The notes beneath the pieces are model-generated. The model saw only the letters and a list, made by a program, of their open reading frames with translations. It was not told the DNA's origin and did not search any database. From assembly GCF_042652645.1 (NCBI RefSeq), contig NZ_JBHSGU010000029.1, positions 186,001 to 250,000 of the forward strand: a stretch of 64,000 bases of DNA. The letters are read 5' to 3'. The DNA comes from Glaciecola siphonariae (lineage in GTDB: Bacteria; Pseudomonadota; Gammaproteobacteria; Enterobacterales; Alteromonadaceae). The position numbers were made by a program, and so were the translations under genes. This document shows, one piece after another, positions 51,596 through 61,106 of the stretch (the stretch's first letter is position 1; each line of letters starts with the position of its first letter).

Positions 51596-53155
51596 CTATT
51601 TTTCACCAATCCACTGCACACGGTAAAGATCACGTCGTTTATCAAGATAATTACGCACCGAACCTTCGTTTTGCAGTTTTTCTAATTTGTCTAAATCTAA
51701 GTCGACAATGAGCATCATCTCAGTGTTCGGCGTCGTTTCAGACACAATGGCATCGTGCGGAAATGCAAAGTCAGATGGCGAGAAAACGGCTGTCTGGCCA
51801 TACTGAATGTCTACGTTATCCACTTTTGGCAGGTTGCCCACACTTCCGGCTATTGCCACGTAGCACTCATTTTCGATAGCGCGGGCTTGGGCGCAGCGCC
51901 TTACGCGCAAATATCCATTTTTGGTGTCAGTCCAAAATGGCACGCATAGTATTTGGATTTGTTCTTCTGACAGTAAGCGAGCAAGCTCAGGGAACTCAAC
52001 GTCATAACAAATTAAAATACCAATCTTGCCAAAATCGGTCTCAAAAGCCGCCAGTTTATCGCCACCTTTCATCAACCAACCGTTTTTCTCATATGGCGTG
52101 GGGTGTAGTTTATACTGGCTATCAATACGTCCGTCTCGATGACAAAGGTACGACACGTTATAAAGCTCATCATCCTCAATTAGCGGCATGGAGCCCGCTA
52201 TAATATTTATGTTATAGCTAATAGCGAGTTCAGAGATAGCGCTTAAAATTTCAGAGGTGTATTCTGCTAGGTGCCAAATGGCGTCTATCGGCGCCTCAGA
52301 TTCACTTAATCCCATGAGCGGCGCATTAAAAAACTCAGGCAACACAGCTAAATCACACTTGTAGTCTGACAACGCGTCTACAAAGTACTCTACCTGAACG
52401 AGCATATCCTGAACGCTGTCGAAATAGCGCATTTGCCACTGCACAAGACCAATTCGCGCACTTGAGAATTTACTGTCGAGCAAAGACGGCTTCTCAGCGT
52501 CGTAGTACATATTGTGCCACTGCAATAGCGTAGCAAAGCCCATAGACTGATTGTCTTCAGGTAAGTAGGCCTTCATCACCTGTTTTACCTCAAAACCGTT
52601 GCTCATTTGAAATGATAGAGTCGGATCGTGAATTTCTTTCGCTTTTACCTGTTCAATATACTCAAAGGGCGTCATTTCGTTCGCATATCGCGAATAGTTC
52701 GGGATCCGGCCGCCCGCCATAATGCTTTTTAAATTTAAGTTACGACAAAGCTCTTTGCGAGCCTCGTACAGTCTGCGCCCTAATCGCAAACCCCGGTATT
52801 CTGGGTCAACAAAGAAGTCGACTCCGTATAGCACATCGCCCTTTGGGTCGTGCGTGCTGATGTAAGCGTCACCGGTTATTTCTTCGTAAGTGTGCTTGTC
52901 TCCAAACTTTTCATAATCAACAATCACTGAAAACGCAGCAGCTACAACTCTGCCCTTGTCTTCTATACATATTTGTCCGTCGGCAAAGGTGTTGATTTGC
53001 GCTTGATATCGTTTTTTAGTAAACGCACCGCCGTTGTTACGATACACAACATCCATGAGCGCTTTTATGCCCTCAAAGTCGTCCAAGGTAAGGTGTCTTA
53101 GTTCAAATAAATGCTCTGTTTCGTTGGCTGGATTAGACGTTTTGTCGTCGCTCAC
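51596..53155 (-). CDS. Fused GNAT N-acetyltransferase / carbon-nitrogen hydrolase
   Basis: 519 aa. A GNAT domain covers about 15-170 (with RGLRLGRRLYEARKELC, the acetyl-CoA pyrophosphate loop), joined to a nitrilase-superfamily domain from about 225 to 500. The nitrilase triad is present: Glu in LAVLPEFFNAP, Lys in QYKLHPTPYE, Cys383 in GILICYDVEFPE. This fusion is a known bacterial arrangement, but its substrate is not established. The start is a GTG at 53155 with AGGAG six bases upstream. It is transcribed alone, followed by a 14-bp stem hairpin. Confidence 0.92.
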   Translation of the reverse strand: MSDDKTSNPANETEHLFELRHLTLDDFEGIKALMDVVYRNNGGAFTKKRYQAQINTFADGQICIEDKGRVVAAAFSVIVDYEKFGDKHTYEEITGDAYISTHDPKGDVLYGVDFFVDPEYRGLRLGRRLYEARKELCRNLNLKSIMAGGRIPNYSRYANEMTPFEYIEQVKAKEIHDPTLSFQMSNGFEVKQVMKAYLPEDNQSMGFATLLQWHNMYYDAEKPSLLDSKFSSARIGLVQWQMRYFDSVQDMLVQVEYFVDALSDYKCDLAVLPEFFNAPLMGLSESEAPIDAIWHLAEYTSEILSAISELAISYNINIIAGSMPLIEDDELYNVSYLCHRDGRIDSQYKLHPTPYEKNGWLMKGGDKLAAFETDFGKIGILICYDVEFPELARLLSEEQIQILCVPFWTDTKNGYLRVRRCAQARAIENECYVAIAGSVGNLPKVDNVDIQYGQTAVFSPSDFAFPHDAIVSETTPNTEMMLIVDLDLDKLEKLQNEGSVRNYLDKRRDLYRVQWIGEK

Positions 53156-53313
53156 TCAAATCTCCTAATGGCTTCGTTGCGCATACTATCTCATAGCGCC
53201 ATCAGCAGGTAAATATCGACCATTCGAGCAATATGCGCTTAAACTGTGCTCTAAAGCCTGTTAAAGCCTCGAACTAGCATCTTAAAAAAGCACAGTTAAA
53301 ATACGTTTATTGC

Positions 53314-54399
53314 TTAAAAAGAAAGCACATTTAGAGCTTTTGTATCGGCTTTTCCTTGCAAGGTTTGTAAATACAAATCAATGATGGCCTGTTCGCCCGT
53401 CATGACCTGTTCATGCATGGTATTCTCAAGGGCACTTGCAACGTGTTTCCACGCTTGCGCATACTTCTCTAAAAACACCCCTTGCCCCCAATCTTGATGT
53501 AAGCTTTTTACCACGCTAGGGGCAAAAAATATTTCGGCTTTCAAGGCTTTTTTATTCGGTTTTACTTGCGCCTGCCAGTCGGTGGCGCCAATGAGCGTTA
53601 CCTTTTTCAAGTCATCGCCTAAGCTTGATTGAATATTAGAAATCACGCTGCCGTTTGCGGCAAAATCTAGTAGCCAACTCGATTTATTCGGTAATTTATT
53701 CAGCTCGTCGTAGGTATATACTTTATCGTAACAGCCAAGAGACTCAACCAGCGCTTTATTTGACGCAGACGTTAGGCCAATAACCTCATAAGCATGCTTA
53801 CGAATCGCTTTATTAGCTTGTAACAAAAATGCGGTACCAAAGGCTGTTTTACTTGAAGCGGAGCTTAGCAGTAAGCTCTCATGGTCTAATTGCTGACCGA
53901 CAAACTCGTCGAGTACAAACGACGTCATAAACAAGGGTCTAAAATTGAGTTGCCACGGCTCTCGTTTAGCGTTGTAACCAGGGTCTTGTTTGCAGTATAC
54001 ATAGCTGTCATACACAGAGCTGATGCTCTTGCGCTCGGGATGCCCATCAGAAAATCCGTATTGACTCACTTTGTGAGCCCTCACAAGCAAATGACTCGCC
54101 ATCGGCAAATAACCAAAGACCTTTTCGCCCACTGCTATCTCGCTGTGGTTTGAGTGCGATACCGTAGCAAAGCCCCAAACCGGAACAATGCCGTAACCTT
54201 CATCTGCAGGGAAAAACCCCCAATAGCCCATAGTCTCGCCCAGCGCTGCATAGGTAATATTGTTGGCAGAAAACCCAAAGCTATCTGTCGACAATACAAT
54301 TTCGTCTGGCGCCAAATTCTCAATATCCATAGTAGCCATATGAATCTTTGCACTTGCCAAATCATCTTTTTTAACTTGAATCTGAGTAAGGTTGAGCAT
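53314..54399 (-). CDS. DUF2855 family protein
   Basis: 361 aa. The sequence has the general layout of medium-chain dehydrogenases: an N-terminal beta-barrel (SFGFSANNITYAALG, then VPVWGFATVSHSNHSEIAVGEKVFGYLPMA) and a Rossmann-like half (LLSSASSKTAFGTAFLL, VIGLTSASNKALVESLGCYDKVYTY). The glycine-rich NAD(P) loop is degenerate and no zinc-site Cys is apparent. DUF2855 proteins are uncharacterised. It is transcribed alone; a 12-bp palindrome lies 78 bases upstream. Confidence 0.88.
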   Translation of the reverse strand: MLNLTQIQVKKDDLASAKIHMATMDIENLAPDEIVLSTDSFGFSANNITYAALGETMGYWGFFPADEGYGIVPVWGFATVSHSNHSEIAVGEKVFGYLPMASHLLVRAHKVSQYGFSDGHPERKSISSVYDSYVYCKQDPGYNAKREPWQLNFRPLFMTSFVLDEFVGQQLDHESLLLSSASSKTAFGTAFLLQANKAIRKHAYEVIGLTSASNKALVESLGCYDKVYTYDELNKLPNKSSWLLDFAANGSVISNIQSSLGDDLKKVTLIGATDWQAQVKPNKKALKAEIFFAPSVVKSLHQDWGQGVFLEKYAQAWKHVASALENTMHEQVMTGEQAIIDLYLQTLQGKADTKALNVLSF

Positions 54400-54476
54400 G
54401 GCCTTGTCTCCATAATAAATTGGGTGCTAAGCACGAATGTTGTTAGCGCTTGTACGTCATCTTTTATTTTGTATCA

Positions 54477-54488
54477 GCATGTACATGC
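54477..54488. promoter_or_regulatory. 12-bp palindrome upstream of the DUF2855 gene
   Basis: GCATGTACATGC is perfectly self-complementary and lies between the DUF2855 start and the stop of the winged-helix regulator gene. It could be an operator; there is no other support. Confidence 0.35.
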
Positions 54489-54534
54489 AAACGCTTAATA
54501 TTTTGCGATTACGCCGCCTATTTCGAGTCTACTT

Positions 54535-55980
54535 CTAGGGTCGACTTCTAACGTCTAATTCATTTCCAGACATGCTTTCGGGGTTGGCCTTTATCTCGTT
54601 TGCCATCTGCGAATTGACCATAATCAGCTTGGCGGCGTAATCGGCATAGTCAAAACCCTTTGCTTCAAACAAAAGGCTAATATCACTGCTCAGCGGCGCT
54701 GATGCAGCAACATCTATTATGTGTGTAAATTGCGCTTGCGTATTGGCAAGCTCTGCGTCGTCGGTAACTGTGCGCACCGCCTGCATGATGCCGGTGTCTG
54801 AAAAGCCTGCCAAAAACAAAGATACCGCGCCGTTATCTCGAGTAGTCTTTGCTACCACCGCATAATCGGTATGTTCTTGACTTTGCTGTCCCTCCCCCAC
54901 AAACGAGTAGCCGGTATCGGTGCTCAAGGTATTCTTGCAGTTGTTCTCGCAGCTAAACTGGCTTTGTTCAAAATAGGTGCGTAAAAAACCCATGCTCTTA
55001 ATCATGCCAACATATACAAAGTTTGCATCTCTGATGTCTTTGGCATCAACATCTGAAAGGGTTGTGATTTTTACAACTTTGCCAGCGTCGCTCATGACAT
55101 CATGCAGTGAAATCAAGGTATAGGCCGACGACTGCATCAAAAAACGATTCGCACTTGGCGCAACGCGCGATGCGTATTGCGGATTGTCTGCTTGCCACTG
55201 TTCGAAGTCTTGCTGTGAGTTCACGTCATAATTGCGCATTAGCGTGTTTATTGGCGCACTAGATTGGCTATCTTCCGTGGTCGTAACCTCATCGTTATTC
55301 GGGCCGAGCGAGTACTCAAACATAAAAAGGTCGCCCAACACGATATATGTGGGAAAATCATTTGCCATAAAACCTGACCAAAACTTAGCGAGTTTTGGCG
55401 TATCGCTTAGCTGATTTTGAAGCGCAAGCTCGCGTGTTCTAGCGCTTGAGGCATCGCTTGAAGCGGCGTCCTCAATTTGCTGCCCTATGGGCGTAAATAC
55501 AAACACAAGCGCTGCGATTAGCATGCACGCACTTAATACAAAGGCAATATACGCGTGCTGGGTAATTCGCGATTTATTAGCATTCTGACCAGACTCTGTT
55601 GTTGGCTCGGCCTCAACTACCTCGTACGGCATGAGCTGATAACTGCCTTTTGGAATAATCAAAGTAGTTTTAGAGCTGGCATTATCTTGTACGCCGTCAT
55701 TTTGCGATGCGCTGTTTTCATAAAACGCTGCCATGCGGGAGCGCAATTTGTGTATGTACACGCGTACAAAGGCATCTTCGCTTGGATCAAAACTTGAGGG
55801 TTTGTTAAACACCTCAATACCAATGGTGATCTCTTTTGGCTGATGGTTTTTGAGCGTACAGTCTCTTAAAAATGCCAGTAGTTTGCTCAGCATCGGGGAG
55901 CGCACAAACGCATCGCTTGCGAGAATACGAGTGCATTCCCGCTCAACAAATGACTTTTGCTCATCGCTCAAAATTTTCAT
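54535..55980 (-). CDS. Membrane-anchored winged-helix transcriptional regulator (ToxR/CadC-like layout)
   Basis: 481 aa. The N-terminal 115 residues form a DNA-binding domain with RSPMLSKLLAFLRDCTLKN, EITIGIEVFNKPSSFDPSEDAFVRVYIHKLRSRMAAFY and a terminal hairpin GSYQLMPYEV. This resembles an OmpR-type winged helix. A single membrane segment (YIAFVLSACMLIAALVFVF) lies near 145-165, followed by a periplasmic domain of about 310 residues. That layout gives one-step transmembrane signalling. It is divergent from the Tat-exported Gfo/Idh operon across 163 bases containing a phased GTTA array, so that operon is its probable target. The periplasmic ligand is unknown. Confidence 0.82.
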   Translation of the reverse strand: MKILSDEQKSFVERECTRILASDAFVRSPMLSKLLAFLRDCTLKNHQPKEITIGIEVFNKPSSFDPSEDAFVRVYIHKLRSRMAAFYENSASQNDGVQDNASSKTTLIIPKGSYQLMPYEVVEAEPTTESGQNANKSRITQHAYIAFVLSACMLIAALVFVFTPIGQQIEDAASSDASSARTRELALQNQLSDTPKLAKFWSGFMANDFPTYIVLGDLFMFEYSLGPNNDEVTTTEDSQSSAPINTLMRNYDVNSQQDFEQWQADNPQYASRVAPSANRFLMQSSAYTLISLHDVMSDAGKVVKITTLSDVDAKDIRDANFVYVGMIKSMGFLRTYFEQSQFSCENNCKNTLSTDTGYSFVGEGQQSQEHTDYAVVAKTTRDNGAVSLFLAGFSDTGIMQAVRTVTDDAELANTQAQFTHIIDVAASAPLSSDISLLFEAKGFDYADYAAKLIMVNSQMANEIKANPESMSGNELDVRSRP

Positions 55981-56006
55981 TAAATACAGTTATTTACCCT
56001 TTTGCA

Positions 56007-56108
56007 GTTAACAAAGAATGCATGTTAACTCTATGTTAGTCAACCGTTAATTAACCATATAAAAGGCGCGTTTTCAGTTCTTTTGGGGCATGATAACAAA
56101 TAATTAAC
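56007..56108. promoter_or_regulatory. Helically phased GTTA/TAAC half-site array
   Basis: GTTAAC occurs at 56007-56012 and 56024-56029, then GTTAGTCAAC at 56035-56044 and GTTAATTAAC at 56046-56055. The GTTA cores at 56024, 56035 and 56046 are each 11 bases apart, one helical turn. On the other side, TAAC at 56094 and 56105 are also 11 apart. The array lies in the divergent region between the membrane regulator and the Gfo/Idh operon, as expected for cooperative binding of a winged-helix protein. Confidence 0.6.
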
Positions 56109-56143
56109 AAACTCTCGTTTACTAACACGAGGAAGCTGTAAAT

Positions 56144-57508
56144 ATGACTCGCACAACTAAAAGCAATTTCGCATCGCACGCTGGCTTTAATTCACCTTGG
56201 AATCCATCAGGCGATCGTTCAGGTGATCGATTAGGCGATCGTTCAGATAATGCATCAATCCAAAATAAACGACGCAATTTTTTAAAATCGGCCGCTGCCA
56301 CTGGCGCAATCGCAACTACCTTGCCACTTAGCTCAGCGCTCGCTTCAGCGTTTTCTGCGCAATCGGGCAATGAGAGCGCGAGCAGTACCGAGGGCGCATA
56401 CGCGGGGCCACAGCTAAATATCGGCATTATTGGCGTGGGCAGTCGAGGGGCTGGCATTGCGTCCGTACTGAACGATGTCCCAGGTATGAAGGTTAGCGCG
56501 ATTTGCGACACCCTTGATTTTAGATTGCAAGCTGCAAAAGCGTACATAAAACACGAAGGATATAAGTCATATACAGACTTTCGACAGCTTCTCGATGATA
56601 AAGGCATTGATGCGGTGGTGATTGCAAGTCCATTTTCGATGCATGCGAATATGGCCAAAGCGGCTGCACAGGCAGGCAAAGCTATTTATTGTGAAAAAAC
56701 ACTGTCTTATGGCATTGATGAAACGCGCGAACTGGCAAAAGCGGTAAGTTCTTCAGGGGTTATTTTTCAAACCGGACACCAGCATCGGAACTCTCCACTC
56801 GTCCAGCAGGTTCGCAACTACGTGCGTGATGGCTATTTAGGCAAGGTCATTAAAATAGAAAGCCAGTGGAACCGAAACAATAATTGGAGAAGAACTGTCC
56901 CCGACCCTGCTCTAGAACGCCAAATTAACTGGCGGATGTATAGGGAGTATTCTGGTGGCCTAGCGGCAGAATTATGTTCGCATCAAATCGATTTTGTAAA
57001 TTGGATTACCGACAGCCACCCCACACGTGTAATGGGCATGGGCGGAATCGACTATTGGAAAGACGGCAGAGAAACGTATGACAATGTGAATATACTTACC
57101 GAGTATGACACCGGCCTCAAAGCCTCTTACACCTCGCTTACCAGCAACACTAAAGACCATCGACGCATGACCTTGTTAGGTGACAAAGGCAGCATCGTGA
57201 TGTACGACGACAAAGCCTATGTTTACAGTGAAACTCGACCAGAAGACCTAGCAGGTGCCGTGGTAGATGGCGTGTCGGGGGCCACCATGAAAGCTTGGCA
57301 GCAACAAAAAGGCGTAGCTATTGATGCCGACGGACAAGACTCCACCGCGTATGCGCTCGCTGCCTTCAGAGACGCGATTGTTGAACAAAAACAGCCCATA
57401 TCTTCACTCAAATCTGGCGCTCAAACCGCGGTGGTCGTGCAAATGGCGCTTGATGCCATGGACAGCGGTAACACCCAACATTGGCGCAAAGACTATGATT
57501 TTGTTTAA
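56144..57508 (+). CDS. Tat-exported Gfo/Idh/MocA family oxidoreductase
   Basis: 454 aa. A 42-residue leader containing SGDR-SGDR-LGDR-SDNA repeats precedes a Tat signal (RRNFLK at 43-48, then AAATGAIATTLPLSSALA). The NAD(P) Rossmann domain has IGIIGVGSRGAGIA. The YCEKTLSYGI segment holds the conserved EK lysine, and the C-terminal beta-sheet domain has YSGGLAAELCSHQIDFVNW with a His near the active site. The Tat route implies export folded with its cofactor. Such proteins oxidise sugars at C3 or act as NAD-dependent glycosidases (GH109-like). GAGGAAG lies about 8-10 bases upstream of the ATG. It is the first gene of a three-gene operon. Confidence 0.92.
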   Translation: MTRTTKSNFASHAGFNSPWNPSGDRSGDRLGDRSDNASIQNKRRNFLKSAAATGAIATTLPLSSALASAFSAQSGNESASSTEGAYAGPQLNIGIIGVGSRGAGIASVLNDVPGMKVSAICDTLDFRLQAAKAYIKHEGYKSYTDFRQLLDDKGIDAVVIASPFSMHANMAKAAAQAGKAIYCEKTLSYGIDETRELAKAVSSSGVIFQTGHQHRNSPLVQQVRNYVRDGYLGKVIKIESQWNRNNNWRRTVPDPALERQINWRMYREYSGGLAAELCSHQIDFVNWITDSHPTRVMGMGGIDYWKDGRETYDNVNILTEYDTGLKASYTSLTSNTKDHRRMTLLGDKGSIVMYDDKAYVYSETRPEDLAGAVVDGVSGATMKAWQQQKGVAIDADGQDSTAYALAAFRDAIVEQKQPISSLKSGAQTAVVVQMALDAMDSGNTQHWRKDYDFV

Positions 57509-57562
57509 ACACACTGCCTTAAAACATTTTATTTAACGACTTCTCAGGAGATGACACACCAT

Positions 57563-59002
57563 ATGGAAAAGCGACAAAACACTCCATCCCGAAGCTTGAG
57601 TGCGTATTTTGCGCGCTGTGCTTTTTTTGCTGTAGCCGCATTTATTTCTGTGAACAGTTATGCAGCACTTGCTGACAGTCATAGCGAAGGTAACTGGACG
57701 CCTTTATTTAACGGAAAGGATCTCGAGGGCTGGGAAAAGGTAAACGGAGATGCACCTTTTGAGGTGATTGACGACATGATCGTTGGCACATCCATTGCCG
57801 ATACACCCAACACTTTTTTACGCACCACGCAAACATTCGACGATTTCATCCTTGAATACGACATCTGGGTAGATAATGGGGTCAATTCTGGCGTGCAAAT
57901 CAGGAGCAATATCGACCCAGATTATCGCGACGGCAAAGTCTTTGGTTATCAGGTCGAGACCGACACTAGCGATCGCGCCTTTACCGGTGGCATATATGAT
58001 GAGCAGCGCCGCGGCTGGATTTATCCGGTAGCACATCAACCCTCACGCGATGCGTTTATTCGCGGCGGCTGGAATACCATTCGGGTAGAAGCGATTGGAC
58101 ACAGTATTAAAACATGGCTCAATGGCCAGCAAGTCACGCGTTTGGTAGACGACGCAACCAGCAGCGGTTTTATTGGTTTGCAAATTCATAGCGTTTGGCG
58201 AGGCTCAAAAGTGGACGGCAAATTTCGCTGGCGCAATATTCGTATCATGACTGAGGACCTTGATAAGCACCAATGGGCTGATGACCCTCAAGTGAGAGAA
58301 ATCAGCTATCTTGACAATCAGCTCACCGATTATGAAAAGCGTAAAGGCTTCCGATTGTTATTTGACGGCAAGTCTAGTGAAGGTTGGATGGGTGCTAAAT
58401 TAAATGACTTTCCAACAAGCGGCTGGACAATCGAAGACGGCGTGCTGCGTGTAGAAGCTACCGATGGAGGGGAATCTACCGGGCCTGGCGATATTATCAC
58501 TACCGATAAATTCAGTAACTTTGAGCTGATAGTCGATTTTAAAATTACTGAAGGCGCCAATAGCGGTATTAAGTATTTTGTTGACCCCGAGCTTAATAAA
58601 GGTCCTGGCTCTGCTATTGGTCTAGAGTTTCAAATTCTAGACGACCAGCGTCATCCCGATGCCAAAAATGGCGTAGCCGGTAATCGCACGATGGCATCTT
58701 TATATGATTTGATAACCGCAGAAAACCTTACCGATACGGCAAGCGCTAAGGAGCGCTACGTACGCGGACCGGGCAACTGGAATAGAGCGCGTATTGTGGT
58801 AAACCAAGGTCAAATTGAGCACTGGCTAAACGGCATTAAAATGGTGGAATTTGACCGAGACTCTCAGCTTTTTACCGCACTGGTGGCCTACAGCAAGTAT
58901 AAAGACTGGCCTAATTTTGGTCGTCTTGCACAAGGGCATATTCTGCTTCAAGACCACGGAAATGAAGTGCACTTTAAAAACATCAAAATTCGTGAATTTT
59001 AG
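57563..59002 (+). CDS. Secreted protein with two DUF1080 (3-keto-disaccharide hydrolase) domains
   Basis: 479 aa from the ATG at 57563; an ATG at 57551 directly touches AGGAG and so is badly spaced. A signal peptide (FFAVAAFISVNSYAA) leads into two DUF1080 domains of the concanavalin-like beta-sandwich fold. Domain 1 (about 45-230) has WTPLFNGKDLEGWEKVNG, NSGVQIRSN and WNTIRVEAIG. Domain 2 (about 260-479) has FRLLFDGKSSEGWMGA, NSGIKYFVD and WNRARIVVN. The family includes hydrolases of 3-keto-glycosides. It lies between two Tat-exported Gfo/Idh proteins, which could produce the keto-sugar it cleaves. Inference: periplasmic. Confidence 0.9.
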   Translation: MEKRQNTPSRSLSAYFARCAFFAVAAFISVNSYAALADSHSEGNWTPLFNGKDLEGWEKVNGDAPFEVIDDMIVGTSIADTPNTFLRTTQTFDDFILEYDIWVDNGVNSGVQIRSNIDPDYRDGKVFGYQVETDTSDRAFTGGIYDEQRRGWIYPVAHQPSRDAFIRGGWNTIRVEAIGHSIKTWLNGQQVTRLVDDATSSGFIGLQIHSVWRGSKVDGKFRWRNIRIMTEDLDKHQWADDPQVREISYLDNQLTDYEKRKGFRLLFDGKSSEGWMGAKLNDFPTSGWTIEDGVLRVEATDGGESTGPGDIITTDKFSNFELIVDFKITEGANSGIKYFVDPELNKGPGSAIGLEFQILDDQRHPDAKNGVAGNRTMASLYDLITAENLTDTASAKERYVRGPGNWNRARIVVNQGQIEHWLNGIKMVEFDRDSQLFTALVAYSKYKDWPNFGRLAQGHILLQDHGNEVHFKNIKIREF

Positions 59003-59012
59003 GGGTGAGGCT

Positions 59013-60419
59013 ATGCGTGATTCAAAGGCTATGAATGATTTAACTAACGAGCATACACAATCTGTCGACATTACAGAGCAAAAAAGCAACGACCGACGCC
59101 AGTTTATAAAAGGCAGTGCGGCCGTCGCTGCAGGAATATCAATGGGTATGGCATCACTTGGGTTATCTGCCAAAAGCTATGCTCGTGTGATTGGCGCGAA
59201 TGAACGCATGCACAGCGCTGTAATAGGGGTAAATGGTCGCGGACAAGCGCTTATGAAAGCTGCCGCGCTTGCGCCGAATGCTGAGGTCAATGTTATTTGC
59301 GATGTTGATTCTCGGGCGATGCAAAAAGCCAACGATATGCTCGTTCATGATACAGGCTCACCGGCTCGCTTAATCGAAGACTATCGCGAAGTATTAGCAC
59401 AAAAAGACGTTGATACTGTGCTCATTGCCACCCCAGAGCATTGGCACGCGCCTATGGCCCTTTTAGCGTTGCAGGCCGGTAAACACGCGTATTTAGAAAA
59501 GCCGTGCAGTCATAATCCCGCTGAGGGCGAAATGTTGCTGCAAGCTCAGCAAAAGTATAAACCCCTTATTCAGGTGGGTACTCAGCAACGGTCTGCACAA
59601 ACCTCAATACAGGCGGTTAAAGACATTGCTCAGGGGATTATCGATAAGGTCTATTATGCCAAAGCATGGTATAGCAACAATCGCGCATCGATTGGTCAGG
59701 CGAAAGAGTCACCTGTGCCTGAATGGTTAAATTGGGATTTATGGCAGGGGCCTGCACCGCGAGAATCGTTTAAAGATATTTATGTACACTATAACTGGCA
59801 TTGGTTTTGGCAATACGGCACCGGCGAGATAAACAACAACGCCACACACGAACTCGATATTGCCCGCTGGGCGATGGGTTTGACCTATCCAAACCGCGTA
59901 AGCTCCAGTGGCGGGCGCTTTCATTTTGATGATGCATGGCAGTTTTATGATACCCAAGTGGTCAACTACGAATATGACGATGGCAAGATGCTCTGCTGGG
60001 AAGGTCGCAGTTGCAATGGCTTTAATCATTACGACCGCGGGCGCGGACTTACTCTGCACGGCACAATGGGAACTATCTTGCTCGACCGAAATGGCTATAC
60101 CGCCTACAACCTTGAGCGCGAAATCATCAAAGATATGAAAGAAGAAGGCGAGTCGGCTACTACTAACACCATTGGCGCTGGATTTTTAGACAACCAACAT
60201 ATGAACAACTTTGTTGCGGCTATTCGCACCGGTGAAGCACTCAGAGCGCCAATCACAGAAGGAATAATTTCTAACCAGCTCTGCCATTTAGGAAATTATT
60301 CACAGGCAGTAAAACGCTCGCTCAATATAGACCCAAGCAATGGGCGCATTTTAAACGACCCTGAGGCGATGAAATACTGGTCGAGAGACTATGAGCCTGG
60401 CTGGGAAATGAAAGTGTAG
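59013..60419 (+). CDS. Tat-exported Gfo/Idh/MocA family oxidoreductase
   Basis: 468 aa from the ATG at 59013; the frame is open further upstream but runs inside the previous gene. GAGG and AGGGG precede the ATG. The Tat signal is RRQFIK at 28-33, followed by GSAAVAAGISMGMASLG. The Rossmann domain has AVIGVNGRGQALMKAA and VICDVDSRA; the EKP motif is in YLEKPCSHNPAEGEML, with VGTQQRS and a His-rich NWHWFWQYGTGEINNNATHELDIARW region. It is a paralogue of the first gene in the operon but only distantly similar. It ends in a strong terminator 71 bases on. Confidence 0.92.
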   Translation: MRDSKAMNDLTNEHTQSVDITEQKSNDRRQFIKGSAAVAAGISMGMASLGLSAKSYARVIGANERMHSAVIGVNGRGQALMKAAALAPNAEVNVICDVDSRAMQKANDMLVHDTGSPARLIEDYREVLAQKDVDTVLIATPEHWHAPMALLALQAGKHAYLEKPCSHNPAEGEMLLQAQQKYKPLIQVGTQQRSAQTSIQAVKDIAQGIIDKVYYAKAWYSNNRASIGQAKESPVPEWLNWDLWQGPAPRESFKDIYVHYNWHWFWQYGTGEINNNATHELDIARWAMGLTYPNRVSSSGGRFHFDDAWQFYDTQVVNYEYDDGKMLCWEGRSCNGFNHYDRGRGLTLHGTMGTILLDRNGYTAYNLEREIIKDMKEEGESATTNTIGAGFLDNQHMNNFVAAIRTGEALRAPITEGIISNQLCHLGNYSQAVKRSLNIDPSNGRILNDPEAMKYWSRDYEPGWEMKV

Positions 60420-60490
60420 GCAGATACGTAGATACCATAGCGCTGCAATCGCGCTAAAGTTAAGATGCAAATGAGCAACAAGACGAAAAT

Positions 60491-60526
60491 GCCCTCGGTG
60501 CCTATCATCAGCACCGAGGGCTTTTT
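60491..60526 (+). terminator. Rho-independent terminator of the Gfo/Idh operon
   Basis: GCCCTCGGTGC / GCACCGAGGGC is a perfect 11-bp stem with a 9-base loop, followed by five T. It lies 72 bases past the last gene of the operon. In the other direction it may also stop rnpB, which ends 12 bases away, but the T-run there is shorter. Confidence 0.92.
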
Positions 60527-60537
60527 ATTGAAAAGTA

Positions 60538-60904
<367 letters not shown>

Positions 60905-60910
60905 GGGCGC

Positions 60911-60916
60911 AGTATA
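60911..60916 (-). promoter_or_regulatory. -10 box of rnpB
   Basis: TATACT on the minus strand is followed by the GC-rich discriminator GCGCCC and then the first base of rnpB. The -35 region is weak (TTCGCT at 17-base spacing). A GC discriminator is typical of growth-rate-controlled stable RNA promoters. Confidence 0.6.
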
Positions 60917-60990
60917 AAGCATCTTCAAAAAATAGCGAATACGAAAAACCAGCATGCCAAGCGATACAAACGCGTAAACTCAGCGCAAAA

Positions 60991-61019
60991 AAAATACCCT
61001 AGTGTGAGTAGGGTATTTT
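60991..61019 (-). terminator. Terminator of the YebC-family gene
   Basis: AAAATACCCTA / TAGGGTATTTT is a perfect 11-bp stem with loop GTGTGAG, with A-run and T-run on opposite sides, so it works in both directions. It lies 88 bases after the YebC-family stop codon on the minus strand. Confidence 0.9.
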
Positions 61020-61106
61020 TCAGATGATTTAGATTTATTTTATGTAAGTATTAACAAAGTGTGTTACGTACGGCATATAAAAATACCCAGCTATGAAGAC
61101 GTAAGC

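Noticed and set aside
58851..59012. Upstream extension of the second Gfo/Idh protein by 54 residues
   Set aside because: It lies inside the preceding DUF1080 gene, and the Tat signal fits a start at 59013 with a ribosome site just before it.
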